Assembly (NCBI GenBank): GCA_023974075.1
Contig: CM043793.1
Location: 7,868,788 to 7,932,787 of the forward strand
DNA from: Chaenocephalus aceratus
Taxonomy: Eukaryota; Chordata; Actinopteri; Perciformes; Channichthyidae
Reading direction: 5' to 3'
Length of the DNA stretch: 64,000 nt
Shown here: positions 11,498 through 22,706 of the stretch, piece by piece
How the letters are laid out: each line of letters starts with the position of its first letter
How positions within the stretch are numbered: the first letter of the stretch is position 1
Translations under genes and position numbers: made by a program
Notes under the pieces: model-generated
Seen by the model: the letters and a program-made list of their open reading frames with translations, nothing else
Databases searched by the model: none
Told to the model about the DNA's origin: nothing

Positions 11498-12774
11498 TCA
11501 ATATGTGTGTATACCTCCACCATTAAACTCTCATATTCTGCAAATTTCTTATACTATCTACATACATAAGAGTATAATACATATGTATAATATCAGTTAA
11601 AATAAGTGCTTCAAAATAGTTAACATTGCAGGAAAGCAATATATTAGACGTTAAGTACTTTGTCAAGCTTAATATTTATCTATTTATCTTCTTGATATTT
11701 GATATTCTATATTTCTATCATTGACCTTCAACTTTCCCACTATTTTGTATGTACTCTTAATATTTTTTTCATCAAATATAACATATTCAACACAAAAATG
11801 CAATAACATGCTTCAACCACTAGGCAGTCCGGGTTAAAAAACGATCAAGTTTAAAGTCTTAACACAATAAATTATACTTTTTATTATTAGTGTAGGACGC
11901 TATATACGACATTATACGATTTAAAATAAAAACAATAATCGTGGCTTGATATTGAGTAAGAAAATGTTTTTATGAACCACACAGCTTCCGGTCTTCCAAG
12001 ACCCGACCGGGTGCAGGCACGAAACGTGGCGTATTATATGCAAGCAAAACTCGGACTCAGAACTCAATGGGAATGGTTGGCGTATCATATGCACGCAAAA
12101 TCTGACTTCTGCGTACCTATTGCACGCATTTCCAATGTGTAAATGTCATGTCATTTGTACGCAGACTGAAGAGAGTGGGTTGATATAAACAAAAGTAAAA
12201 CGTGCCATAAGAGAACTTTTAGCAGCTGGGACAAAGGAACTAGGCCTGACATCCCCCACAGAACAGACCCCTCTGAAGACTCAGACCATATGGAAGACAT
12301 GGTGAAGCTCTAAGTGGAATCCTTGTCGAACCGAACAGTCCGGAAGAAAGCAAAGGAAACGTTGGAAGCATTGGTCATGGATGGAAACGTTGTTAATAGA
12401 TAGGTCTTCTTGCAGCCATGTTTTCATAAAGTACATTAAAGAGCAACTTGCAGGTTGTTGTTTTTACTAAATGTATGCTTAACCTTGTCTGAAAATTACA
12501 ATTAAAAAAGTCAATGCAGGATTTGATATGTTTTACAAGACATAAGGGCAGGAATTCAGAGGGAAAGTAGCCGTTTTGAGCTCTGCTACTAAAACCAGTT
12601 TTTTTTAAACGTCATACGTCAAACGTGTCCTATTACGTCACACAGGGGAGCAACTTTCTCTGACTCCTTCTCTGCCCAATTCACGGTAGTAGTTTGTAGT
12701 TGGTTTGAGTGGTTGTGATTTAGTGAGCTGGTATTTTTTCGGTAATTTTACATTGCATTTCACCATTTTTAATC

Positions 12775-13250
12775 ATAGTGAGCTATTGTGTTTGTGCAGG
12801 TTGCACAAAACCCAGCCTGTCATAACATCGAGTCCACAGTTTCCCTAAAAGGAAAAGGACCGGAGCCAGCTTTGGTTCCTGGGTGCTTTTTGTGCAGGCG
12901 AAGAGACGGGACGAAAAACGCGGTCGTTTGTGGCGCTCATTTTAGACAGGAGGATTATGAGGCAGGTGATCTGATGGAGTTCAGGATGGGATATCGAAGC
13001 CAGGACCGTGTGAGGCTGATAGCTATAGTGCGGTTCTGTCAATACACCCAGCATCTTTATCAGCTCCGCTAGCAGCAGCAGCAGCAGCATCCACCTCCCC
13101 TGCAGCACATACTCTCCACAGCTGAGGCTGGCATTTCCCACACAAGCACCTATCAAACAAAACTTTTATCAGGAAACCGTATTACATCCCCCCCTTCACT
13201 CCTCTCTCTCTCCCCTTCGGTACAGCACCGTAAGACATAGTGTGGAGTTG
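12775..13250 (+). pseudogene. THAP-domain fragment, probably Kolobok transposase
   Basis: In one frame SYCVCAGCTKPSLS begins a THAP-like Cys cluster; in another NAVVCGAHFRQEDYEAGDLM supplies the C-x2-H half of the zinc site with the typical HF-x-x-x-D. The two parts are separated by a stop and at least one frameshift. A Ser-rich stretch follows. The catalytic part is absent because the fold-back element B begins at 13271. It cannot encode a functional protein as it stands. Confidence 0.65.
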
Positions 13251-13270
13251 CATTAGGTAACGCGAGATAC

Positions 13271-16127
13271 CAACCCAGTCTCACGGCATTTCGTGTTCAC
13301 CAACACGATTTTTAATCTATTGATTCGTGTTCACCATCACGATTTGCCCCTTTTTTTCGTGTTGCACAGCACGATTTTAAAAGCAATGTATTTCTACTGG
13401 TCACGTGTTTCGTGCCTGCAGGCTGCAGCACGTCTTTTTCTCCGGTTGGGTCGTGGAAGACCGGAAGCTGTGTGGTTCATAAAAACATGTTCTTACTCAA
13501 TATCAAGCCACAAGTTATTGCTTTTATTTTAAATCGTATAATTTCTGACTTTTGTTGCCGTCTGTGAGGAAAATAAATGGGGCTCAGAGCCTCAGGATAC
13601 TGAAATCTGTATTTTTAAATATTTTTTCCTTCTAATTTGTTATTCTTTTCAAAATAACACACTGTTATTTACTCACCAATAACACACAATTATCCTTGCT
13701 TTTATTTATTGGTTTAATTCCATAATCTCGGGCTTTTTTGGTGTCCGTCAGGAACTGAATTTCAAAATAAAAATAACCGGAAACAGACGTAGGCCTGTAA
13801 GGGACATTTCGAGCATCATTGCGATTGTCAACATTTCTGAGTTTAGGATGGCCGAAGACACTACACTACCCATAATCCCCAGCTATCGTTTAGGACTACA
13901 GTTCCCGTAAGGTTAAGCAGAGCGTCAAACAGCTGTGTGAAATGAACCACGCCAGATTATCCAAAACTGGAATCGAACATCCCCCCAGAACTACACATGC
14001 TGGCTATTGTGTTTCGCAAAATGTTCTATGGGACGTCACGTCTCTACTGAACGTTTTCGTTTTTCCCACAATTAGAAGTTGCCATTAGTAAACACATTGG
14101 TGTTATCAAATGTAAAACATATAATTAATAAATGGGTGAAAATCGCTGTCCATAATGCGCAGCATTAATATATAGCATTAATATATACCCACATGACAGC
14201 TCATTGCTACTTTGTAATTCTACTCCACTACAATTCAGAGGTTAAGCTGGTATTTTTACTCCACTGCATTTATTTGAGTTACTTTGCAGATTCTGATTAA
14301 TTATGTGAAATATAAACAACCCTTAAATCAGACTTTAGTTACACCTGAGTAAAATTCAGGTAAGGTGATTGTCAAGTTCCAACAATCAGGAGAGATATTT
14401 GATAGTTGGTGCTTGAGAAGACTAAACATGTATCTGCAATTAACATGAATGGAAACAAGTAATAAAGTATATTCATTACTCTACTAATACTTAATTAAAG
14501 ACTGTATATTATGGCTATTTTGCACATCCCCTTCAAGATTTTCAAAGGTTTATTGACATATCATATACACAACTACGGTGTAGTTATGCAATGAATGAAA
14601 AACTTGGGTCACAGGTTCCTCAACAGTGCATTACAAGACATCTATCAATATGTGTGTACCTCCACCATTAAACTGTCATATTCTGCACATTTCTATCTAC
14701 ATACATAAGAGTATAATTAATGTGTATAATATCAGTTGAAATAAGTGCTTTAACATAGTTAACATTGCAGGAAAGCAATATATTAGACGTTAATTACTTT
14801 GTCAGGCTTAATATTTAATATGTAATGTTTAAATAAAGGTTAATCCGTTTTTCTGTTTTGCACCTCCTCCATTAATATCTGTGCATCCTGCACTAAACTG
14901 TTTTATTGTAGAGATCACTTATAGTATCTTCTTGATTTTTTATATTCTATATTTCTATATTTATACTTTCCCCCTATGAAAGTATGTACTCTGTACAATA
15001 ATTCAATAACGTGCTTTAACCACTAGGAGGTGCACACAAGGTGCACACAGCCATAATAACTTTGTATTATTAGTGTGTATGTACAACATCTGAAGATGTA
15101 TAGTTTTATGCATGCTTTCACATCATTTTACAGCATATTGCTATACTATTTCAGACTCAGTATTTACATTCTTACATTCAAAGAAAATCAGTAATATCTT
15201 TAAAAACTACAGTCCTTTTATATCAGCTGTGCACCGTTATGGTGTAAATATAACCTATCTATGAATTAGATCAAATGTAAAAGTCAGCCGAATTAGTGTT
15301 GATACTGCAAGGAGCCATTTCTTCCAGTTTTTCCAAAGGTCTTCTCATCAGGGCTCTCTAAATAAAGAACTACGGCAGATATGTAATATGTAATGCAGCC
15401 GAACCGTGTATTAAAATGCCGTTATGTGATGACTTTCAAAGAGAAAAGCAAGAACACTCGGAATTAAGTATTATTTTATACTTTTTAAATGTTTTCCGGA
15501 TTTCATATAATATAAACACCAAATCCCAGCATGCATTGCGGCTAACACATCCAATCAGCGAGCTTAAAACCATAGCTGAGGATCTTGGGTAATCGCTCGA
15601 AATGCCTACGTCTGTTTCCGGTTATATTTATTTTGAAATTCAGTTCCTGACGGACGCCGAAAAAGCCCGAGATTATGGAATTAAACCAATAAATAAAAGC
15701 AAGGATAATTGTGTGTTATTGGTGAGTAAATAACAGTGTGTTATTTTGAAAAGAATAACAAATTAGAAGGAAAAAAATATTTAAAAATACAGATTTCAGT
15801 ATCCTGAGGCTCTGAGCCCCATTTATTTTCCTCACAGACGACAACAAAAGTCCGAAATTATACGATTTAAAATAAAAGCAATAACTGTGGCTTGATATTG
15901 AGTAAGAACATGTTTTTATGAACCACACAGCTTCCGGTCTTCCACGACCCGACCGGAGAAAAAGACGTGCTGCAGCCTGCAGGCACGAAACACGTTACCA
16001 GTAGAAATACATTGCTTTTAAAATCGTGCTGTGCAACACGAAAAAAAGGGGCAAATCGTGATGGTGAACACGAATCAATAGATTAAAATACGTGTTGGTG
16101 AACACGAAATGCCGTGAGACTGGGTTG
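13271..16127. mobile_element. Fold-back transposon B
   Basis: Same CAACCCAGTCTCACGGCA termini as element A, exact 7-bp target duplication GAGATAC (13264-13270 and 16128-16134). It is 2.86 kb, with arms 13271-13800 and 15590-16127 inverted. The middle is collinear with element A in the opposite orientation. It is inserted in the Kolobok-like element. Confidence 0.88.
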
Positions 16128-16453
16128 GAGATACGGCTGATACTTGCGCATTAGTTTCTGTTATGAATCAGTATCAACAGTCCTGCCAGTAATGTTACTA
16201 TATTATCAATACTACTTTAGTTATAGCCTGATATATGATAGCTAACTTTACGATGTTGTAATATGACCGACGTTAGCTAACATTAACTGTAGCTAACGCC
16301 ACAGTCGGTCACTCACCAAGTTCTCCACTGGTTCTAAAACGACGGCAGATGTCACTGTAGTGTATATTTATGTATTTCTTCTTTGAAAATCTAGTGTATA
16401 CATCATTTTCCTACACATTTATTCACTGGGGGCTCTAACCTGCAAGTTGCTCT

Positions 16454-16747
16454 TTAAACTACACTCCAGATAATCCCTCTGACTCCTGGCTAATGCCGTT
16501 AGCTTGTCAAATCCATTAGCCACGGACCTTACATTGCCCTTGATGAAAGGGGGGGAGAGGCGGCTTATATCTCCTTTTTTCCATACATCTGGACCCAGCC
16601 ATTCTCCTTCCTCTCTTTGGTTTACCCTGCGTCCTTCTTCAGATTTCAGTGGGGATAGTCTTTGTTCCGACCCCCATGCTAGCTAGCATTTGCGCGATTA
16701 GCTTTTCCCTGGTGTGGTCTTTAGTTCTGATGAACTAAAGAGCAGAT
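16454..16747. repeat. Interspersed repeat continuing after the Kolobok insertion
   Basis: Contains GGCTTATATCTCC, GATTTCAGTGGGGATAGTC and GCGATTAGCTTTTCCCTGGTG, all repeated in the same order at 35020-35185. The part before the insertion is at about 12191-12439. The family is unclassified. Confidence 0.6.
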
Positions 16748-17483
16748 CGCGTTCACACCGGAATAAGTCGCTGAGGGAGGATTACGGCCCGTCCACACAG
16801 CGGCGTGCGTTGAAGCTTCCAACGCTTCTGCCCATTCACTTTGAATGGGGTGACGTCACTTTTAGCCGAACTGCATCGTGGGAAGCGACGCGGAGCGTCG
16901 CTGGCGTGGCTCGCTGCAAAAGTTGAGCAATGTTCAACTTTTGACGCCTCGGCAGAAGCGTCAGCCAATCAAATCATATGCCAGTACAAGCTCTAGCCAA
17001 TCAAACCGCTGCTTGTGTATCAGGGGCGGGAGATTCATGTGATTGGTTGTTGGTCGAGTGTCAGACACGCCCACCGGCAAGCGTCAACGCATGCCGCTGT
17101 GTGGACGGGCCGTTAGGTAAATGAAGCCGCTGACACTTCTTCTTCTTCTGCTGCTTTGGGTTTACTGGCAGGCCGCAAACAACTTCACGGCGTATACTGC
17201 CACCCAAAGTCACCGTCCGGAAGTCCCCAGAGTTGGGGACTGGCTTCAGTAGAAGCTGCAGCAAACTTTTCCGAGTTTTACGGGGCGTGGTTTGCAATTC
17301 GCCCAGCCAATCAGAAATGGGAACCTTTTTCTCCCATGAAAGTACCTGCTCTCTAGCAGGGACTAAAAAGTGGGTGAAAAGGTTCTCATTAACTAAATTC
17401 TAGTTCCGGATTTTTTTGGAGTGAACGCAACATTTCAAGAACTATCGGAACTATACTGGGAAAAGTACTCCGGTGTGAAAGCG
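16748..17483. mobile_element. MITE with CGCGTTCACACCGGA termini
   Basis: Inverted ends CGCGTTCACACCGGAATA and TACTCCGGTGTGAAAGCG (complementary with two mismatches). It hosts the smaller Harbinger-type MITE at 16785-17112. GTACCTGCTCTCTAGCAGG-type stem sequence lies inside. No coding capacity. Confidence 0.55.
16785..17112. mobile_element. Harbinger-type MITE, CGGCCCGTCCACACAGC family copy 1
   Basis: 328 bp; inverted ends CGGCCCGTCCACACAGCGGC, flanked by TTA on each side (16782-16784 and 17113-17115). Related copies lie at 20552-21182 and 29664-30240. Subterminal TTGAATGGGGTGACGTCAC and GTTGAGCAATGTTCAAC palindromes are conserved in all three. Confidence 0.85.
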
Positions 17484-17681
17484 TCTAATAGCAGCAACTC
17501 AACAGCGGGGGGGGAAAAAAAATTCGCTCTCGAAAAGAGAGTTTAGAGAAGCTTTATAATATACTAATAGAAGTTACTGATATAAAGATAACAAGTAACA
17601 TCAAATAAGAAAGTTGTAAATAGTACAAATCAAGCAGGAGGAACAGCAACAGGCTGCATGCTCCGTTGGCACATGTGCACT

Positions 17682-18198
17682 CAACCCAATCTCACGGCAT
17701 TTCGTGTTATAGTCACGAAAATGCCGTGAAATGTAATCTGTAATCTATTGATTCGTGTTGGTGAACACGAATCAATAGATTACAGATTACATTTTTTTCG
17801 TGTCACACAGAACGATTTGAAAAGCAATATATTTCTATTGGTACTGTTTCGTGCCTGCACCACGTCTTTTTGTCCGGTTGGGTCTTGGAAGACCAGAAGC
17901 TGTGTGGTTCATAAAAACATTTTCTTACTCAATATCAAGCCACAATTATTGTTTTTATTTGAAATGGTATAATGTCTGACTTTTTTTGCCGTCCGCGAGG
18001 AAAATAAATGGGGCTCAGAGCCTCAGAATACTGAAATCTGTATTTTTTAAATCTTTTTTTCCTTCTAATTTGTTATTATTTACATTGCTTTTAAAATCAT
18101 TCTGTGTGACATGAAAAAAATGGGGAAATCGTGTTGGTGAACACGAATCAATAGATTAATTTCGTGACTATAACACGAAATGCCGTGAGACTGGGTTG
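17682..18198. mobile_element. Fold-back transposon C (short)
   Basis: 517 bp; CAACCCAATCTCACGGCA left end, complement at right, exact 7-bp duplication GTGCACT (17675-17681 and 18199-18205). It keeps only the terminal mini-palindromes and the ACCAGAAGCTGTGTGGTTC block. A deletion derivative of elements A and B. Confidence 0.88.
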
Positions 18199-18319
18199 GT
18201 GCACTAGACAAAGCTGGGAGACAAGCAGATGGAAAGGTAGTAAAGGAGTGAAACAGGTAGTCTAATGTTCCGCAACGCCGATGTAAGGGGATGGAAACAA
18301 ACAGACTGACAGTTAAGCA

Positions 18320-19364
18320 GGGGGGTATACTGCGAAGCAGGATTTTCGCTTAGCCGGCTAAATTCAGGGAAAACTCCGGCTTTCCGGTCATCCGAAGCTG
18401 GTTCTCTTTTTAGCAGGCTAGATCTCCATGGTAATATATGCTAAGCAGCTAACCTGGTCGGGACCAGGTTAGGTTGCAGGCTAAGAGCTCAACTCAGTGA
18501 AAGCACCGCCTGCTGACCAATCAGAGCTCAGTGTGCGGAGTTTAAAGCGATCAAGTCATATTACAGGAGAAAGGAAATACAGAAAAACTGCCGTCGCAGG
18601 AAAGACGGCCGGCAAAAATCACCGACTGTGTGAACGTGAACATTAATAGAATATCACCTCCCATCTTCAGAGCAATCTGACTATTATAACATTAGCGTTA
18701 AGAAAGCTTACTTAAATATCTGCCACAACATAAGTAACCGGATCAAAGTAACATTAAGTACAGTCCGCGGCATATCACTTCATAATGTATCGTATATCTC
18801 CTTATCTGAGTCAGCTGAGCCGTATCTGGCCGTGCAACACTCACAGTGTCACATACTGTATGCAGAAGTATTATTTTAAGCAACACATTAAGTTGACGAA
18901 ACACTCGAGACAAATGTAATTGAAGTCAGATCGTGTTTTAGACGGGGCAGTGATATCATAAACCTGTTAATGTACGCATTCAAACACTTTTTCTTTTGCC
19001 AGCTGTATTCACCTTGCAGGTGCAGCTATGTGGCTTTTATCCTGGATAAAGTGTTTAAATCATGAATGTTTAAAGTTTAACTTCTTCATTTTTGACTAGT
19101 ATTAAAGTTCACTTTTCATTCAGGAAGTATGACGCTGCGCTGTCAGTACGCTTCTCCATGTTTGTGATTGGTCAAATGCTCCAAATACCACCCCTTTCAT
19201 GTGAACGCGCACCTAACTAGATAGGAAACGGCTGGCTTGAGCGATCCACTTGATAACCAGCGTCGTAGTACAGTTTAGCGAGAGCGCGTATGTTTTGGAT
19301 TAGGCCAACCGGCTAACTCAAACATATCCAGGTTAGGTTGAACCAGGTTCGTAGTATAGGCCCC
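18320..19364. mobile_element. Non-autonomous DNA transposon, GGGGGTATACTGCGAA ends
   Basis: Left GGGGGGTATACTGCGAAGC, right GTTCGTAGTATAGGCCCC, imperfect inverted repeats; inner ACCTGG/CCAGGTTAGG motifs near both ends. No clear target duplication and no coding frame. The superfamily is uncertain. Confidence 0.5.
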
Positions 19365-20235
19365 AGGTAAGCTTATAGATATACAATGGTTAGGGTTAGA
19401 CAGTCAGGGAGCTGGGTAGAAAGAGCAGTAACACAACAGACAGTAGGGCAGACAGATAGGCTAATATACGGGTGCAGGTAAATAAACAGACTGTAAAAGG
19501 GACGGACAGAGACATATATCAAAGGATGTAAGAGCGGCAGGTAAATATACAGGATGTAGGGCAGACGGACAGACAGACAGACAGTCTTCGATTAATCATA
19601 TTCATAACTCACATAGGCTCGCCAGCAGCTATAAAACAGGGGATGACACGCCCTGTCCTCTGAGACTCTGAGAGGAGAGGAAACGAGCAGAGCAGAGGAG
19701 CACAGAGGGGAGGAGGAGGGTGAGGTTGGGGAGTATACACTTGGAAAACAAATTGAAGAAGTGAAAAATATGATGCAAAGGGGAGGAAAGTGTGCTGTCA
19801 GGCTGTAGTAACCTCTGGGGAGAAAATAATGTGCAGGAATCAGTCTGGCTTACATGGAGGGATGCCGGCGAGGAATAACTCAAAGTGATTTTCAAATAAA
19901 CGTCTGGCGGAGGCAGAGGGATCGACCGGTGTTATGACAAGAATGTGCATGTGACTTTTATGTGACGGGATGAAAAAAGTAAAGTGCGTCTGCTAGGATG
20001 CAGGCTGTGAATCAGCTGTCAGTCTCAGCGTATGAGTGTGTTTGAGGATCTGCACGACTGAGTATCCTTAAATGAATAATAATATATCACTGAAAATAGA
20101 TTTGTTTCAAAATCGCTTGTTTTGAAAAGGATTGGGGATTAAGTGCACTTACAATTTATCTTATTACCAAAACAAAAATAAAACAAATGTATATAGAAAC
20201 ATGTGTGTGTTCGTTTGTGTGTGTGTGTTTGACAG
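19365..20235. other. adamtsl2: Intron sequence without recognised element
   Basis: Contains loosely repeated GGTAAATA-ACAGACTG and GACGGACAGACAGACAG tracts (about 19430-19590) and a short TG-rich stretch at 20205-20230. Nothing coding apart from the exon at 20236. Confidence 0.5.
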
Positions 20236-20339
20236 GGGGAATCAAAGGATCTTCCAGAAGAACCTGAAGCTGAGTGCAGCTGATATGTACCGCTGGAAGC
20301 TCTCCTCTCAGGAGCCCTGCAGCATGACCTGTTCTATAG
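20236..20339 (+). CDS. adamtsl2: ADAMTS-like 2, start of TSP1 repeat 2
   Basis: The acceptor GACAG and donor GTACAT bound an exon entering in phase 2, completing the Arg split after 3711, and leaving in phase 1. It encodes a short basic linker, then DMYRWKLSSQEPCSMTCSIG, close to the start of the second TSP1 repeat of vertebrate ADAMTSL2 as I remember it. CSMTCSIG fits the O-fucosylation consensus CxxS/TCxxG. TSP1 repeats are disulphide-bonded modules that need POFUT2 O-fucosylation for secretion (family knowledge). A (TG)n-rich stretch lies just before the acceptor. It is isolated between two transposon-filled introns. Confidence 0.93.
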
Positions 20340-20443
20340 GTACATTTCAACACACAAGTTGCAAATCCATGACATCTTATCAAACTTTGAACCCAACAGA
20401 CTGCACAACCAGTTGCCCTATCACTTAGCTATAGAGTTTCTGC

Positions 20444-21320
20444 TCCGCCCCTGTCTAACAGAGTGCTTTCCCAGCCTTCCCGTTACAGCTGAACATCCAT
20501 TTTTCTGTTTTACAATGGCGTCGGTTAGCAACCAGGAAGTGACACCAGTAACGGTACGTCCACACAGCAGCTTCAGAAGAAACTTCCACCGCTTCCAACG
20601 CTTCTCTGCCCATTGACTTTGAATGGGGATGACGTCACTTTGCCTCGCTTTTCGCCGAACTGCATTGTGGGGGAGCGAAGCGAAGATTTCCAGGATGTCC
20701 AGGATCTCCAGGATTCAAAAGTTGAGCAATGTTCAACTTTTGAAGCTGAGCTGGAAGCGCCAGCCAATCAAACACGTTTATGCAAATCTGACAGTAGAAG
20801 CGCTAGCCAATCAAACCGCGTGTAAGCAGGGAGAACCAGACCGCAGTTCATTTCCTCATATTCCAAACGAGAAATTACGGTAGCAAATCACCCGGTTCTT
20901 TACGACCAGAACTATTAACGGGATACAAACCGGAGGAACCAGGCATGGAGGGAGGTGGCAGAGACAGTGGGTGAAACTGGTAGGTTTTCGCCTGTTTGGG
21001 GAGTTTATATATATATATATTGCTTGCATAAAATCCCCGGGTTTTTTGCTTTGTATGTCGGGGACGGGAGATTCATGTGATTGGTTGTTGGTCGCATTGC
21101 TCGCAAAAAATCCCCAAGCTGTCAGACACGCCCAGCTCCAAGATTTTCAAGATTTTTGAAAAGCTGCTGTGTGGATGTCCCGTAATGACAAACAGATGAG
21201 AATGCTGCATAAAGTGTAAGTACCATGTTAGCGGGACATTACGGAGCTCACGAGTCCGCCCTGTGAGGCATGAAGAGCGGACAGTGTGAGGTGGGTTTAC
21301 TGGTGTCATTTCCCCTCACA
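20444..21320. mobile_element. Host repeat carrying Harbinger-type MITE copy 2
   Basis: Segments 20510-20551 and 21183-21310 are homologous and contiguous with 43030-43160 (TTAGCAACCAG, GTGACACCAGTAA, TGACAAACAGA, GCGGACAGTGTGA). In this copy the MITE 20552-21182 interrupts it. Both look like parts of the TTTAAAGGTCCCAT MITE seen at 42758. Confidence 0.6.
20552..21182. mobile_element. Harbinger-type MITE, family copy 2
   Basis: 631 bp, ends CGGTACGTCCACACAGCAGC and complement of CGGGACATCCACACAGCAGC, flanked by TAA (20549-20551 and 21183-21185). The uninterrupted target is visible at 43061-43063. Confidence 0.85.
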
Positions 21321-21637
21321 TTTCAGGGCACAGTACTTTCTTGACATGACTGGATACAATTTTTAACTGAACCTTCCAACAGTAAATGCTTAGCTGGCAG
21401 AGGGTGTGCCTATTGTTCTCTATCTATGGGCGTGTCAACTTGCCAATTTGTCTCCAGATTTAGTGACGTCAATAGCCCCCGGAAGAAAAACATGGAAAAA
21501 GACAAATCTATGACGAAGCGTTCTGGGGCAGCATAGACACGTCTTTTCTGTGTTAGAGTTGTACTCGCTATAGAGGGTGTACTTTGAGGGTTTGTGACTT
21601 TGCAGACCGTTTACATACAGAAAAAGCTACATAACAC

Positions 21638-22698
21638 CAGAGGTCGCGTTAACCGAATATTTTCCGTCAACGACGGATATTTTCTAACAATGACGGAAAA
21701 ATCTGAAAGCAGTCCGTCATTTTGACAGATTAGAACACAACTCGGAACAGCGCCAAAATGCCCACCAGCGGCCCACATTATATTACATCCTTAGTGGCCA
21801 GGTAAACTGAGGGCGATCTACTGTACTGTAGTCTGTAACTATTATTTAGTCATTCACACCCCTGTCCAGTTGGTGGCGAGCGTGTGTATATTAAGTAGCT
21901 ATTGTCTAGTCTTGTTTTTGACCTCGTTGATTACCTCGTTGTTTAACCGGCTTTAGCAATCGCAAAATGTCACGGCAGCTGATCGTCCGAAGCTTTTATA
22001 ATAAGCCCAGTAATTGTGAAAAGAGGGATTGATGCGGTGGAGGATGAGGGACAAGCCAGTAAGACTAAAACTGACAACGTTCAGCCAGCGGCAGAGGGGC
22101 AAGCAAGTGGCAAGGAGTTCAAGCGGGAGTACCGGGTTCAGTGGGAGCAAGAGTTTAAGTGGCTGAGGAGGGAAGATAGCAAAATGTTCTGCGACACCTG
22201 TAGAAAAGCTAAGATGAGTAACGGATTTGTCCGAGGGTGCACAGCGATGCAGAAATCAGCGTTCAGGCTAGGCTACAGCAGGTCAATTGAGTTGTTCTTG
22301 TACATGTTTTGTTCATATTCTGATTGTAATTGTTTCATTTAAAACGATGGCATTGTTCATATTTGCCTGTTTAGGCACAATGGTTGCGGTGTTTTTAGAG
22401 GCCTCTGCCCCCCTCTGCAGTCTGTCAGTGCAGGAAAAAATTAATCATTCATGTTCGTGTTGACATGAAAAGTGACCACACGGTCGGTGTCTCTGTTCAT
22501 CTTTTTGTTTCTCCATGCCCTTAAAACATGAATGAATGAACATTTGCTGCTCAGTACCCGAACATAAATATTAAATAGGTCTCATCTCATCATTAAAACA
22601 TGAAAAATAAAATGACGGATAATGATGGATTATGACGGAAATTTTACGATCCTGTCCGTCAAAATGACGGACAACGAAAAAATCTAACGCAACCACTG
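21638..22698 (+). mobile_element. hAT transposon with zinc-finger fragment
   Basis: Termini CAGAGGTCGCGTTA and CAGTGGTTGCGTTA (complement at right), exact 8-bp duplication CATAACAC (21630-21637 and 22699-22706). Subterminal GACGGA/TCCGTCA repeats occur at both ends. 1061 bp, containing a short frame at 22016-22342. Confidence 0.88.
22016..22342 (+). pseudogene. hAT-associated TTF-type zinc-finger fragment
   Basis: About 108 residues: acidic and Gln-rich start, then EFKWLRREDSKMFCDTCRKA and FVRGCTAMQKSAF. W-L, M-F-C-x2-C and the G-C-x5-S-A spacing are those of TTF-type fingers in ZNF862-like hAT proteins. The catalytic domain is missing, so it is an internal-deletion remnant carried by the 1-kb element. 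The usual histidines after SAF are lost. Confidence 0.55.
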
Positions 22699-22706
22699 CA
22701 TAACAC

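Larger units (their letters stand above)
6970..12182. mobile_element. Fold-back transposon D (hosts element A)
   Basis: Outer ends CAACCCACTCTCTTCAGTC at left and its complement at right; flanks ATATAAAC on both sides (6962-6969 and 12183-12190). Arms 6970-7200 and 11930-12182 are inverted copies with GTACGCAGA, TGCGTGCAT and CGTTTCGTGCCTGCACC blocks. Inside are segments shared with the other fold-backs and the complete element A (8309-10757). The host portion is about 2.8 kb. No transposase frame was seen. Confidence 0.75.
12440..16453. mobile_element. Kolobok-like element with THAP remnant
   Basis: Inverted termini AGAGCAACTTGCAGGTT at left and complement at right, flanked by TTAA on both sides (12436-12439 and 16454-16457). 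TTAA duplication plus a THAP-domain protein is the signature of Kolobok transposons. Most of its length is the inserted fold-back element B. An empty TTAA site in a homologous repeat is seen at 34918-34921, confirming the boundaries. Confidence 0.75.

Noticed and set aside
8508..15928. Repeated small frames (MWFIKTCSYSISS and similar)
   Set aside because: They recur only because the fold-back arms recur in both orientations; no protein family matched and frames vary between copies.
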